DNA from: Zygaena filipendulae
Taxonomy: Eukaryota; Arthropoda; Insecta; Lepidoptera; Zygaenidae
Assembly (NCBI GenBank): GCA_907165275.2
Contig: OU015675.1
Span: 2,373,501-2,437,500, forward strand
Direction: 5' to 3'
Length of the DNA stretch: 64,000 nt
Numbering within the stretch: position 1 is the stretch's first letter; the number at the start of each line of letters is the position of its first letter. The position numbers were made by a program, and so were the translations under genes. Below the pieces are notes generated by a model. The model was not told the DNA's origin. It made no database searches and saw only the letters and a list, made by a program, of their open reading frames with translations. Below, piece after piece: positions 35,701-43,681 of this stretch.

Positions 35701-38700
35701 TATTCCTTTGAGATAATTATGTTCGTTTGTCATCAAATATAAAATTATTCTGCAGCAATGTCATATGAAAAAGTGGCGACAAAAAGTTCCAAATTCTGCC
35801 GCTTTTGGTGGTTTTTAGTGAAACTTCTCTGTTTAATGAAATAAATTGAAAAGTTTTTTTATTATTATCGTTGAAAAATAGTCATTTACTATTTCACACA
35901 CTCCTATCTACGTCTTTTGTCATGAGATAACCTTAGAAATTAGAATAGGTATATATTTTACTACAGCGGGTGATGTTAGTTTCGCTGTGCTATTTTCAGT
36001 TGTCATCTTCGAGTATGGTGTGCAAACTGACCGAGGCCGAGCGCGAGTTGTCGCCGCGCACCGTGCTGGAGGCGGGCGCGGGGGCGGGGCAGAGGCGCCT
36101 CGACAGCGGGGGGAGCCGGCGGCGCAGCTACGGGGACTGCGAGGGTGAGTGGGGGGCGGGCGCGGGGGCGGGGCAGAGGCGCCTCGACAGCGGGGGGAGC
36201 CGGTGGCGCAGCTACGGGGACTGCGAGGGTGAGTGGGGGGTGGGCGCGGGGGCGGGGCAGAGGCGCCTCGACAGCGGGGGGAGCCGGCGGCGCAGCTACG
36301 GGGACTGCGAGGGTGAGTGGGGGGCAGGCGCGGGGGCGGGGCAGAGGCGCCTCGACAGCGGGGGGAGCCGGCGGCGCAGCTACGGGGACTGCGAGGGTGA
36401 GTGGGGGGCGGGCGGCAGAGGTGTCTCGTCAGCGGGGGGAGCCGGTGGCGCAGCTACGGAGACTGCGAGGGTGGTGGGGGGCGGGCGCGGGGGCGGGGCA
36501 GAGGCGCCTCGACAGTGGGATGGAATAGCCCCTTGACCCTTGTACATGATTACTTTTTATACTTTCTTTTTTATGTTGTCCTAGTGTGCATTAATTGTTA
36601 AATAAATAAAAAAAACACGCCCAGACTAGAAAGTGGAACCTTGCGTTCATCACACAAAGTCCACTCCCGCCGTATAATAATTTATTACGTATATGTTGAC
36701 AGCGCGGTGGGCGCGCGGCATCGGAGGCGGAGGCGGAGGCCGAGCAAGGCTCGCGTCGGAGCCCCGGCCCGCGCACCGCGCCTCCATACTGGACGCGGAC
36801 GCGATACACCTGCGCAACTTGCAGGCCGAGGAGGTAACTTATCTCTACACCTACTTAGGCTAAGGCTTCGCTTATTGCTAAGAGCTAAGCTACTAGCCGA
36901 GTGACTAATCCTAGTGAGCAGATATAATTATCGCATACTATCGCAGCTGGTCACACTATCAACAAGCTAGGCACCTTCGCTGGCGTCGCTTGTAGTGTTA
37001 GCAGTAAGCGAAGCTCCTTGTATTGTGGCCTTAGACTTACCACAGATAACGTAACCGTAACATAACCGTTTGTTTCCCAAATAAATAAATAAATAAATAA
37101 TATAATGGTCTTACTACTATATTAATAGCAGCCTGGTAACACTCCATACAAATGTTGATTCAAGTTTTTGGAGTAAAAATAAATAAAGTGCTTTCCCCCA
37201 AGTAAACACGGCCGGCTTGTGCACGTGTATACGTGATGTGCGCGTGTGCGTATCGTGAGGTCGACAGCGAGCTGACAGCAACTGTCAGCTGTCAGTGAAT
37301 AATTCTTACATGTTGTCGACCCGATCGGCGTAGTGGGTCGCCATGCCTGCCCGCTAATCAAGAGGTTCCGGGTTCGATTCCCGGTGGGGGTGCAGTTTGT
37401 GTGATGAACATAGGGTTCCACTTTCAAGTCTAGAAGTATGTTTATATACCTTAAAGTACAACATATATGTTATACACCACGTTTGCTTGGTTTCGACGAC
37501 ACAAGCTAATAATAGCTTACTGTGGGATCAAGTAGATCTGTGTGTTGTGAAGTGGATTATTATTATTGGATTATTGATTTATTATCGGCTTTGTATCTGT
37601 GAAATTTCTAGTTAATGAGTCTAATTTTGAATGGTAATAAATAAATTAAAATTATAACATTCTAGCTACAAATTCATGTGAATTCCACCGTGAATTATTT
37701 TACCGGAATAGTGATGCATTGTAATAAAGTGAATGTTATTGTTACCTATTTGCCGCATAACTACCTCCTTACTTTAATAATGGATAGGCACTCGTCCTAC
37801 CTACTTAATAAGTTATTATAAGTATTCTACCTACCGCTCACTACTTCTTGTTATAATCATGTTCGTATATTCTCATGTAAGTGATTATATATTAATCTTT
37901 TGAGGATAATAAAGATTCTTAAACCATTATGTAGATTTTACATATTGTGACAATACCTAATTATTGTCGAACAGATTGTATATAGATGATGTGTGCGTGT
38001 GCGCAGGAGGCGGCGCGCCGGCGGCAGTTCTACCAGCAGGAGCTCCGCGACCAGATCGCGGAGCAGCAGCGGATACGCGAGGAGCGCCGCGCCAGGGAGA
38101 AGTGAGATACTGGCTCTTTGTTTCGGAGTTCCCGCGGAAATTCCGGAATAAAAAGTCTTTATACCGATAGCGCCTAATGCGAACGTTACTGTGGGTGTGT
38201 TCCGGTATTGCGGATAGCACTGGCCCAGTGCTCGCAGTGAGGAGACATTCGTTCCGTTTTAGCGGACAGTACCTTCGTCCTTATAAAGAAAACAATTCTT
38301 TTATAAATCAACGTATCGTAGTTATCCTGTCAAAGCGCTAGGAATCTTCCTACATAAATTAAAAAAAAAAATCTACAAAAACGTTTTTGGATGATTTTAT
38401 TTTTTATAGAAGTCAAAAGTGCGGTACTTTTAGCCAACTATGATAAACATATTTGGTTTTGAAATGTGTAGGTATGTTAATAATTATTTTTCTATTAGAA
38501 TGCTGGAGCAAGCGGAGATGCGTCGGCTCGAGGAGCAACTGCGGATGTTGCGCGCGGCGCAGGAGCACGAGCGGGGCAGGCACGCGGTCGTCGCGGCTGT
38601 GGTGAGGACTAGTGCCCATTGTTGGGTTCCGTTATCCGGCTCGAAGAGCCGAAAATCCTTTAACCTTAGCCGCTTCTTGCCCGCAATAAATGTCGGAGAC

Positions 38701-40135
38701 TAATAAATATAGCGACCCCTGAGTATGAAGACCTCATAAATAATTTATATAACCGTTATATAGTCACATAAGCACTTCACGTGAGCATTATTAATTATTA
38801 TGGAACTAGCTGTGCCCTGCGGTTTCACCCGTGGTAATTTCGGAGTTCCCGCGGGAATTCCGGGATAAAAAGTACCCTATGTTCTTCTCTGTACCCCTGA
38901 CAACGTGCATGCCAAATTTCATCTAAATCCGTTCAACCGTTTTTGCGTGATTGAGTCAACGTATGCGAGGATAAGAGCTCGAAAGCGCATTTTCATCCGA
39001 CTTGCTTCAAATTTATCGTCACTGCTCAGCTCCTATGTGTCTTAGCGTTATGTCCATATAGCCTATAACCTGCCCAGGAGTATGGACTACAATTGTACCA
39101 AGTTTGGTTAAAATTCCTTCAGTAGTTTTTGACCCATGCGTGCACATACAGACAGACAAACAAAAATTTACTGATTGCATTTTTGGCATCAGTATCGATC
39201 ACCATTCATCCTCCAATATTAATTTTGAATATATATTCAATGTACAGAATTGACCTCTCTACAGTTTTATTATAAGTATAGATGTTAATTTATGCAAAAC
39301 TTTATTTTCGCGACCATCACAGGCGAGAGAAAACGCGACCGCGTACGAAATGAAACGCACCGATCTGCAGAGGGAAATCGACTTGGAGAACCGAGCTCTG
39401 CTGAGGGCTGCGGCGCGCCCCGCCCGGGCCGCGGCCGAGCGGCGCCCGGCGCAGGGCCAAGTGGCGCAGCACAACCTCCCGTTCTGCTACCCGAGCCTCG
39501 TAGATAACGACAGAACGAAACGCAGCCCGGATGAAAAACAACCATACTCCGCAAACATACCGGACGACTCGATTTTCTCAGCGAACTACGACGTTGACAG
39601 CTATCTGAGAAAAAATCTGAACCCGACCAAGGAAAGTATGCGATGCTTCAGCAATACCGCGTTGAATAACGACAGCAAAGGAATAGACGCGAACGACAAT
39701 CGGTTAAGCTTCGCCGAAGTGTTTGATGAAACACCGGTTACCAAAGGATCTAAGGAAAAGGAACTGTTCGGTCAACCGACAAAGTTACACGATACAGATT
39801 CAACGAAGAGATACGAGCCCGCAGTGCCTGGAAATCAAAACGAAGGTGCAGACGACGCGTTTCCTTTGCCGATATTGAGGCATTCGCCGAAAAATGCAGT
39901 GAGTTCAAGTGATAAAGACGGTGCTAAGTTGAGTGATGCTATGAGGGTAGTCGAAGATAAGTGGCAAGTGCCCGCTGTGCAGAAGAACATACTCAAGAGC
40001 ATACCCAACGAGAAAGGTAAGAATATGAATATATTAACACAGTTAGGATCTATAAGGCGACAGCTGCAGTTGGAGCAGCTGAAACTGGACCAGATGTTGA
40101 CGAAGAATGACGAATGTCCTAATCGAAATGATTGA
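17645..40135 (+). CDS. Cspp1: CSPP1-like centrosome/cilium microtubule protein
   Basis: Ten exons join without a frame error to 691 residues (exon ends: 17740, 22146, 33882, 34201, 35643, 36144, 36833, 38101, 38601, 40135). The N-terminus (MDLEKLIIVKRQEIAKEKVL, then SPP) and the following KENIP motif (38-42) parallel the start of vertebrate CSPP1. The LGDYERRRNTL...YREYLDE segment of exon 3 matches its DYER...YRRYL block. Exons 4, 8 and 9 are charged coiled coil (EREREEREREL; FYQQELRDQIAEQQR; LRMLRAAQEHERG). The C-terminus has an IRRQLQLEQLKLDQML helix. Vertebrate CSPP1 binds microtubules at centrosomes, spindle poles and ciliary axonemes, where it acts inside the lumen; it is about 1,200 residues, so this homologue is shorter. 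Further exons in the 11.5-kb intron 2 cannot be excluded. Family identity is from memory of the human protein. Confidence 0.75.
18094..18316. mobile_element. hAT-like MITE, copy 2
   Basis: CTCAGACC...GGTCTGAG termini, with an exact 8-bp duplication TAGTAGGT (18086-18093 and 18317-18324). It lies in CSPP1 intron 1 and is 223 bp, versus 255 bp for the copy at 8584. Confidence 0.8.
19431..19560 (-). mobile_element. Non-LTR retrotransposon tail fragment
   Basis: Starts with (TTTA)n and continues with a body (TGCGCAAAATAGTACAAATG...TGACAGTTAACT) that recurs in degraded form at about 32510-32640. Only the 3' end is present. Confidence 0.4.
19669..20360. mobile_element. 692-bp foldback element, TA target
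   Basis: Two arms of about 310 bp are nearly perfect complements around a short centre (about 19980-20040). It is flanked by TA on both sides, which suggests a Tc1/mariner-type MITE. The arms are so similar that the same 58-residue frame (containing NRYISETVARKKKSIDTFF) can be read outward on both strands with one substitution. It lies in CSPP1 intron 1. Confidence 0.75.
20445..21065 (-). mobile_element. Non-LTR retrotransposon 3' fragment
   Basis: On the minus strand about 20813-21031 reads DHISQYRSQLKWLPIQHRRN, a common segment near the C-terminus of Jockey/CR1-type ORF2 proteins. Plus-strand 20500-20760 looks like the adjoining 3' portion. It has stops and no catalytic domain. Confidence 0.5.
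21440..21790. repeat. Interspersed repeat R1, copy 1
   Basis: Shares long blocks with 29775-30075: GAACAGAAAATA near the start, GTGAAAACCAGTG then CGCCGGGTG, TTAGTCACTGTTTT, and GCGCGCCTGCCCCGCCTACA near the end followed by CCTCTCTAGTTAATTTATTT. Both copies have the same orientation in CSPP1 introns. The family is not recognised. Confidence 0.55.
21955..22146 (+). CDS. Cspp1: CSPP1 exon 2
   Basis: TTGTTATAG acceptor, GTAAGT donor, 64 codons, phase 0 at both ends. It reads DQDDDKENIPTESKVQ and ends IPPDLERYIR. The frame stays open across the exon and gives the KENIP match. Confidence 0.8.
22367..22559 (+). mobile_element. Helitron-like element, family A
   Basis: TC start after A, GC-rich hairpin, end ...ACAGCTAG followed by T. 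It is just downstream of CSPP1 exon 2. Confidence 0.6.
23674..23861 (-). mobile_element. Helitron-like element, family B, solo copy
   Basis: On the minus strand it begins TCTTAATATATATAAATCAC and ends CAGCTAG, inserted between A and T. It is the same family as the tandem array in APRT intron 2, and it proves that the array unit boundaries are TC...CTAG. Confidence 0.75.
25366..25512. repeat. CA/CGCA microsatellite
   Basis: About 145 bases of (CA)n, (CGCA)n and interrupting CTTACA/CATGCA units, in CSPP1 intron 2. Confidence 0.85.
26220..26457 (+). mobile_element. Helitron-like element, family C
   Basis: Starts TCTATACATATAAAATGC after A. The body contains CTGATCGTAGAGACCTGAAA and a GGGGATGAAAAGGGGTTG block. 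It ends in a GC hairpin and GTAG (one change from CTAG). Relatives: 32092-32293, 54613-54832 (minus) and 60365-60584. Confidence 0.6.
27175..27330 (-). mobile_element. Helitron-like fragment, family A
   Basis: GC-rich hairpin segment and body in minus orientation. Both termini are eroded. Confidence 0.45.
27798..28246 (+). repeat. Interspersed repeat of a common lepidopteran type
   Basis: Begins TTTTAGGGTTCCGTATCTCG and ends with GCGCGAGTCCGACTTGCGCT then TGACCGGTTTTTTT. I recognise this start and end pair from lepidopteran genomic repeats, but cannot name the family with confidence. Confidence 0.45.
28498..28695 (-). mobile_element. Helitron-like element, family A, with internal inversion
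   Basis: CTAG at 28498-28501 and TC start at 28695 on the minus strand, inserted between A and T. It contains a short inverted duplication of the GTACCCTATGT segment (about 28538-28590). Confidence 0.65.
29518..29667 (+). mobile_element. Helitron-like element, 5' eroded
   Basis: The 3' hairpin CCGCGGGG and ...ACAGCTAG followed by T are intact. The 5' end is degraded. Confidence 0.45.
29775..30075. repeat. Interspersed repeat R1, copy 2
   Basis: Direct-orientation relative of 21440-21790, with a short GATA microsatellite expansion near its start. It ends at TTAATTTATTTGCTTTGTGT, after which unrelated GC-rich sequence begins. Confidence 0.55.
30078..30310 (+). other. GC-rich non-repetitive island in CSPP1 intron 2
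   Basis: The block starts GCCGGTGACGCGACGGCGGC and is far richer in GC than its surroundings. I see no copy elsewhere in the window. It contains CAGT after GTACCG (about 30109-30116), could be a transcription start or alternative first exon, and has no long ORF. Confidence 0.3.
30894..31092 (+). mobile_element. Helitron-like element, family A, complete
   Basis: TCCTATTAATATTATAAATG start after A, hairpin, ...CAGCTGG followed by T. One change in the terminal CTAG. Confidence 0.65.
31744..32091 (+). mobile_element. Helitron-like element, family E
   Basis: The body includes AAGTGTCTGTTTGTAATTCC and a (GTCT)n tract, and it ends ...GGGGCACAGCTAG at 32091. The 5' end is an inverted duplication forming a 25-bp perfect hairpin (31751-31809). 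Another Helitron starts at the next base. Confidence 0.55.
32092..32293 (+). mobile_element. Helitron-like element, family C, abutting family E
   Basis: Starts TCAATACAAAAATGCGTTGT on the base after the preceding CTAG. It contains TTGATCGTAGGGACCTGAAA and ends in a hairpin and a degenerate CTAT. Confidence 0.55.
33117..33639. mobile_element. Harbinger-like MITE, interrupted
   Basis: CGGCCGCACTCAG at the left and the complementary GTGCGGCCG at the right. A different MITE (33205-33509) is inserted in the middle. A perfect palindrome of about 25-bp arms (about 33546-33601) lies in the right half. Confidence 0.55.
33205..33509. mobile_element. AATT-flanked MITE, copy 1
   Basis: Begins GGCTACTTGACAAAA, ends GGAGAATACCC, flanked by AATT on both sides (33201-33204, 33510-33513). 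The interior has GACACGTATT and GACGTCA-like motifs. It is inserted in the Harbinger-like MITE. Confidence 0.6.
33694..33882 (+). CDS. Cspp1: CSPP1 exon 3
   Basis: CCCCCAG acceptor, GTGAGC donor, 63 codons, very GC-rich. It contains GLPVMLRAGEYSPNNPL and the DYERRR...YREYL block. The Harbinger-like MITE ends only 54 bases upstream. Confidence 0.8.
34005..34201 (+). CDS. Cspp1: CSPP1 exon 4, Glu/Arg coiled coil
   Basis: TTGCAG acceptor, GTGAGA donor, phase 2 exit. A near-pure purine tract encodes an alternating Glu-Arg helix, then ASYTCGRELPADTTHGYSRY. Confidence 0.8.
34296..34454 (+). mobile_element. Helitron-like fragment, family A
   Basis: A degraded body and hairpin ending ...GAACAGCTA, in CSPP1 intron 4. 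Confidence 0.4.
34756..35080. mobile_element. AATT-flanked MITE, copy 2 (inverted)
   Basis: The same element as 33205-33509 in the opposite orientation. GGGTATTCTCC start, GTCAAGTAGCC end, AATT at 34752-34755 and 35081-35084. Diverged relatives at about 45085-45400 and 58515-58665. Confidence 0.6.
35296..35352 (+). mobile_element. SINE 3' fragment
   Basis: ACACAAGCTTGTAGCTTAGT then GTGGGATTAAGTAGATCTGT. The same tail follows the tRNA-derived SINE at 37316-37620. Confidence 0.4.
35529..35643 (+). CDS. Cspp1: CSPP1 exon 5
   Basis: TTTGACAG acceptor, GTGAGT donor. It completes a split Asn codon and reads KSSKVDMGVQAGG...SVAVQTDEADLFP. The phase fits both neighbours. Confidence 0.75.
36000..36144 (+). 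CDS. Cspp1: CSPP1 exon 6 (shortest form)
   Basis: TATTTTCAG acceptor. It reads LSSSSMVCKLTEAERELSPR, then a Gly/Arg-rich unit ending SYGDCEG. The first of four identical GTGAGT donors is at 36145. Alternative ends at 36228, 36312 and 36396 keep phase 1, adding 28 residues each. Confidence 0.75.
36072..36527 (+). repeat. 84-bp coding minisatellite with repeated splice donors
   Basis: Units start at 36072, 36156, 36240, 36324 and 36408 (exact 84-base steps). A partial sixth starts at 36481, after a unit shortened by 11 bases. Each of the first four contains the coding part QRRLDSGGSRRRSYGDCEG followed by the donor GGTGAGTGG. The fifth has lost the donor (GGTGGTGGG). The unit is a multiple of three, so the frame stays open through all copies until a TAG at 36526-36528 or the TGA at 36534-36536, depending on frame. 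Confidence 0.85.
36703..36833 (+). CDS. Cspp1: CSPP1 exon 7
   Basis: TTGACAG acceptor, GTAACT donor. The phase from exon 6 selects the frame ...RLASEPRPAHRASILDADAI and HLRNLQAEE. The other two frames give only low-complexity Arg/Pro. Confidence 0.75.
37316..37620 (+). mobile_element. tRNA-derived SINE
   Basis: A box A-like GGCGTAGTGGGT and a perfect box B GGTTCGATTCC (about 37370-37380) define an internal RNA polymerase III promoter. The body and tail are shared with 35296-35352. A second head region lies at about 59025-59140. It is not a folded tRNA gene: the acceptor stem does not pair. Confidence 0.65.
38007..38101 (+). CDS. Cspp1: CSPP1 exon 8, coiled coil
   Basis: GTGCGCAG acceptor, GTGAGA donor, phase 0 in and 2 out. 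It reads EAARRRQFYQQELRDQIAEQ, resembling CSPP1 repeats that precede its helical segments. Confidence 0.8.
38499..38601 (+). CDS. Cspp1: CSPP1 exon 9, coiled coil
   Basis: TCTATTAG acceptor, GTGAGG donor. It completes a Lys codon, then MLEQAEMRRLEEQLRMLRAA. Phase 0 exit. Confidence 0.8.
38806..39282 (-). mobile_element. Helitron-like element, 480-bp composite family D
   Basis: CTAG at 38806-38809 and TC start at 39282 (minus strand), inserted between A and T. The inner half (GATAAGAGCTCGAAAGCGCA and CACATACAGACAGACAAAC) is not in family A. It matches 51723-52216 along its length. It lies in CSPP1 intron 9 and ends 40 bases before exon 10. Confidence 0.7.
39323..40135 (+). CDS. Cspp1: CSPP1 exon 10 (terminal)
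   Basis: ATCACAG acceptor, 270 codons to a TGA at 40133-40135. It opens with coiled coil (ENATAYEMKRTDLQREIDLE). A GC-rich Ala/Arg stretch is followed by a neutral-GC region containing FSANYDVDSYLRKNLNP, FPLPILRHSPKNA and a final helix ILTQLGSIRRQLQLEQLKLD. Confidence 0.85.
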   Translation, partial: ARENATAYEMKRTDLQREIDLENRALLRAAARPARAAAERRPAQGQVAQHNLPFCYPSLVDNDRTKRSPDEKQPYSANIPDDSIFSANYDVDSYLRKNLNPTKESMRCFSNTALNNDSKGIDANDNRLSFAEVFDETPVTKGSKEKELFGQPTKLHDTDSTKRYEPAVPGNQNEGADDAFPLPILRHSPKNAVSSSDKDGAKLSDAMRVVEDKWQVPAVQKNILKSIPNEKGKNMNILTQLGSIRRQLQLEQLKLDQMLTKNDECPNRND

Positions 40136-40442
40136 TGTTACAAAATATTTTAAAAGCTATATAAACTGCGTCTAGAGAGGGAAATGTCATGGTTGGGGGA
40201 AATGTATCTAAGCTAAATTTTATTCATTAGATATTCTTTTTAAATAGGTTACCGCCTATTTAACTCTACCTGCCTTAAAAGCGTTACATTCAAAACCTTA
40301 TAAAATATTATAAACGAGCTCAAATAAGGTAATGTAACATTTTTGAATTTTGATCAATTTGATAAAAATTTTGATGAGATTTTATTGGTGGTCCAATGGT
40401 TTAACCTTAATATTTTAGGGCATTGTGTATTTTTTTTTTAAT

Positions 40443-40448
40443 AATAAA
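40443..40448 (+). promoter_or_regulatory. CSPP1 poly(A) signal
   Basis: First AATAAA after the CSPP1 stop codon, following a T-tract. Confidence 0.5.
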
Positions 40449-42488
40449 GCTTCTTTATCTCTAACCAAGGCCTTTTCTCTACTTGTATAATTAATTAATT
40501 ATGCCAAATCAAAAATTGCAACTCTGACAATGCTTCGCAACTCAATACCTAGGCTTAATTAGCAAAGCCAATGTTGTATTTAATCATAAAAATAAAATTG
40601 ATCTGAAAAAGCTTAAACTTAGCCGCGAATTAATCTTTGAATATTATCAGAGTTGTTTAATTCTTTGGATCAAACTTTAGTGATTTAGCATAAAATAATG
40701 TATGATGATAATCCATAGTTTAATAACATGCATGGTACTTTTAATATTATTACAATAAAATAGCATAAACAGGTAATTGTAATATGATAGGTAGGTTTAT
40801 ATAAATATTGTTTTGAGCAATGCCAAAGTTTTATCAATCTCTGTTAATATTATTTTTAATATTTAAATAGAAGCAAGTTTTAATCGATGCATGTCGGTTT
40901 TGTTAAATATTAATTAATGATATTGTTGTTGATTTTGTACCTTTTTAAAATATTAATTAAATACCAATTTATCTTTTTTCCCATAATCAAAGTATTTCAG
41001 CAAGTGAGGTGATGCAAACTATTTTTAGTCTCGAAAATCGATACTTTGTCATCCCTCGCTTGTCTCCAGTGAAATTTTACTCAATATTTCTAATAAACTA
41101 CAGAGAATTTTGTATTAAACAAATCTTATTGTTTGTAGTGCCAAAAATATCTTCCCAGTTTAGACCCAAAAAAATTTTTTAGATATAATTTCACTGTAAT
41201 AATATGCTAATATTCTACATGCTTGCCTTTTACTAATTGTAAGTTTATCATAAACATTCCAGCCCATAATTTCAATAACACTGGCTGTAGCTGTATAAAA
41301 ATATAACTACGACTGCTAATGTTTCAAGTTTAACAGTATGCTGTTATGGTAGATACCCATAAGTGGAAATCGCCCATTCATATCAAACTAGTGTCGTCAA
41401 AAAAATAAAAATATAATTTAAATGTATAAATAAAAGATAATACAGGGCAACATTTTCGCTAAGAGCAATCTCTTCCAGATGTCTGAATTAGCCGTAAGCA
41501 GTCCCCGAGTTTTACAATTGAAGAGTAAGTTTCTAGATTGATGCTTTTTTTCGCTTCCTTGATATGAAAGATGCTTTCAAATTTTTTATATGTTTATTCT
41601 TATCCACTGAATTGATTTATACTTTTGATCTCTTGTTAGCTAAAAAATTTTAAATTGTATGTGTATAAAAACTTGCGTCCATAATCTCTAAATAGGAAGG
41701 AGTAAGCGAGAAATATTGTGAGACTGTGACTGATGGCCTTAATGTTGTAGAACATGTAGTAAAACAAGGAATTTAAGAAAAAGACTAGACGATGAATTAT
41801 GTAGGTAAAGAATGAGAAATAAAATGTGAATTTATGTAACACCCAAGCATGGTAAATAAACATTACAAATTGAATAAAATGATGTGATAATATTTAATAA
41901 TAATGTTATATTTTTGCAATTTTCGAAAATTGTTTTAAGTACAATAATTATTATGTTGCAAATTAAATTCCTGTTTAAGTATTGCACGTTTCCAAGCTTT
42001 AATTTAGTATTAATTTTTTTTAAATAGTAATAAAGAATGATAAAGTTATAAGTTTTAAGGTATGTAGTCTCATTATTTAATAGCCTCATAACGTACGAGA
42101 AATAAACTTTTATAATGTTCCAATTCAATGTATGTACTCATTTTATTTCTGAAGCTCTAATTCCTGTACCTACTTATTTCATTTCCCTAGAAAATTACAA
42201 AACAACATTAGTCAAGTCATGGGACTTCATTTTATTGCCAATCTATAAAATATATAATAAAATTTACAACTCCGTATTAAAATAATATGGTATTAAAGAT
42301 AACGGAAAAGTAAAATTTATGCCTTTTTCTGTCTAATTTGCGTGTCGTTGAAAAAGATCAGATATTAATAGCATTTTAAATAAAATATACGTAGAATTCT
42401 TAACAAATGGCGTTCTGAAACATGAGTACATCGTACGTACATCATAAATAATAATAAACGTTTTACAATTTATGGTATTATGGAAGGA

Positions 42489-42529
42489 AATAATAAAATC
42501 AGGTTAGATTTTAACCTGATTTTATTATT
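42489..42529. other. Perfect 18-bp hairpin between convergent genes
   Basis: Arms AATAATAAAATCAGGTTA and its complement around the 5-base loop GATTT. It resembles an intrinsic-terminator stem in shape, but in an animal genome a foldback remnant is as likely. Confidence 0.5.
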
Positions 42530-43452
42530 AAATTTATTTTTAATTAATTTGATTCAGATTTTGTGATGGCGGGCAAACACTTATTATTACGCAATGGTTC
42601 AAAACAAATGCAAGGTCAAGTAAGTAGGTACCTACGTAAGTTTTTACAACATAAAACACACAACATACATGTATTTTAAATAGCGTACCTAATCGTTTTA
42701 TTCTATACGGTAAGTTTGAGTAAAAAAAGTGCAAACTTCTGAGCATATTTATTACAAAGTAAATTAATACCTAATTATTAATAAAATACGGATAACTTGA
42801 CGGTGTGTAGAGGCCATAGATAAAGGTTCTTCACTCGAACTCCAGTTTTTTTAATTTAAACAAAAAAAAAATTGTTTTGATGCTTTTAAATTTAAAATTA
42901 AGTACCTAATTCAAATCGGAATGCTTTCTCATTAATTTTTTTGTTTCATAAACGGCATTTTTTAACTTTTATAACCAAACTTTTCAATAACTAATAATCT
43001 CTACTTAGAAAACAAAATTATTGGTAACTAGTTTTTGGCAACAAAACCGTTACAGAACATGACAAGAAAATTAGATGTCGCAAACAAACAAATGAAATTT
43101 CACAATGAATAAAAATGATCATACACGAAAAATTTTTGCACTATTCAAACGCGCCTTGTCTAATTAATTATTTACGACGCGATGTCTCAACAAATTGATC
43201 CAAAAGATGGAAAATAAAATTGAATCGTGTATTTGCATGAAAAAATCTTAAAAATACAGAAGAAAAAGATGCATCTACAACAATTTTCTAACGAGATACA
43301 AAAAAAAATCAAAGCAAAAATTAGTACGAAACAAAAAAATTGTTCTTGGTTCATTCGCGGTGATCCCATAATTTTGGAGAAAAACAAAATTAAAAAAAAT
43401 TTTAAACTAAAAAGTTCCTTTACAATAAAAAATCTATTTTTTATAATTGTTT

Positions 43453-43681
43453 TCATACATTAATATTACTTTTGGGGGAGTGCCTCAGAAACTGTTCGAG
43501 GGTGGGTCCGTTCCTTCCCAAGGGGTCGCGCGGGAACATAATCATATCGTTCACCCAAGTGAACTGCAGAAGCCTGTTCTCGATGACAAATCTCCACCTC
43601 GGATTCTCTTGCAGCAGATCTCTGTAGTTATCCCCGGACACTATGACTCCGTCGAACTCGGCCGCGCACTGCACTATATAT
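43453..43681 (-). CDS. NYN RNase exon 5 (terminal)
   Basis: CTGTTTCAG acceptor. It completes the Arg of DDR, then [20 protein letters not shown] and the [16 protein letters not shown] end. TGA at 43453-43455. Confidence 0.88.

Larger units (their letters stand above)
40136..43452. other. Convergent 3' UTRs, AT-rich
   Basis: This separates the CSPP1 stop (plus) and the NYN-RNase stop (minus). AATAAA for CSPP1 is at 40443-40448, 308 bases after its stop. A minus-strand AATAAA at 42753-42748 could serve the RNase gene. An 18-bp perfect hairpin lies at 42489-42529. No exons or recognised transposons are visible; it is the longest repeat-poor stretch in the window. Confidence 0.55.

Noticed and set aside
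37321..37392. Possible tRNA gene with a perfect box B
   Set aside because: Acceptor stem does not pair, and the same sequence continues into a repeated SINE body. A second degraded copy is at 59025-59140.
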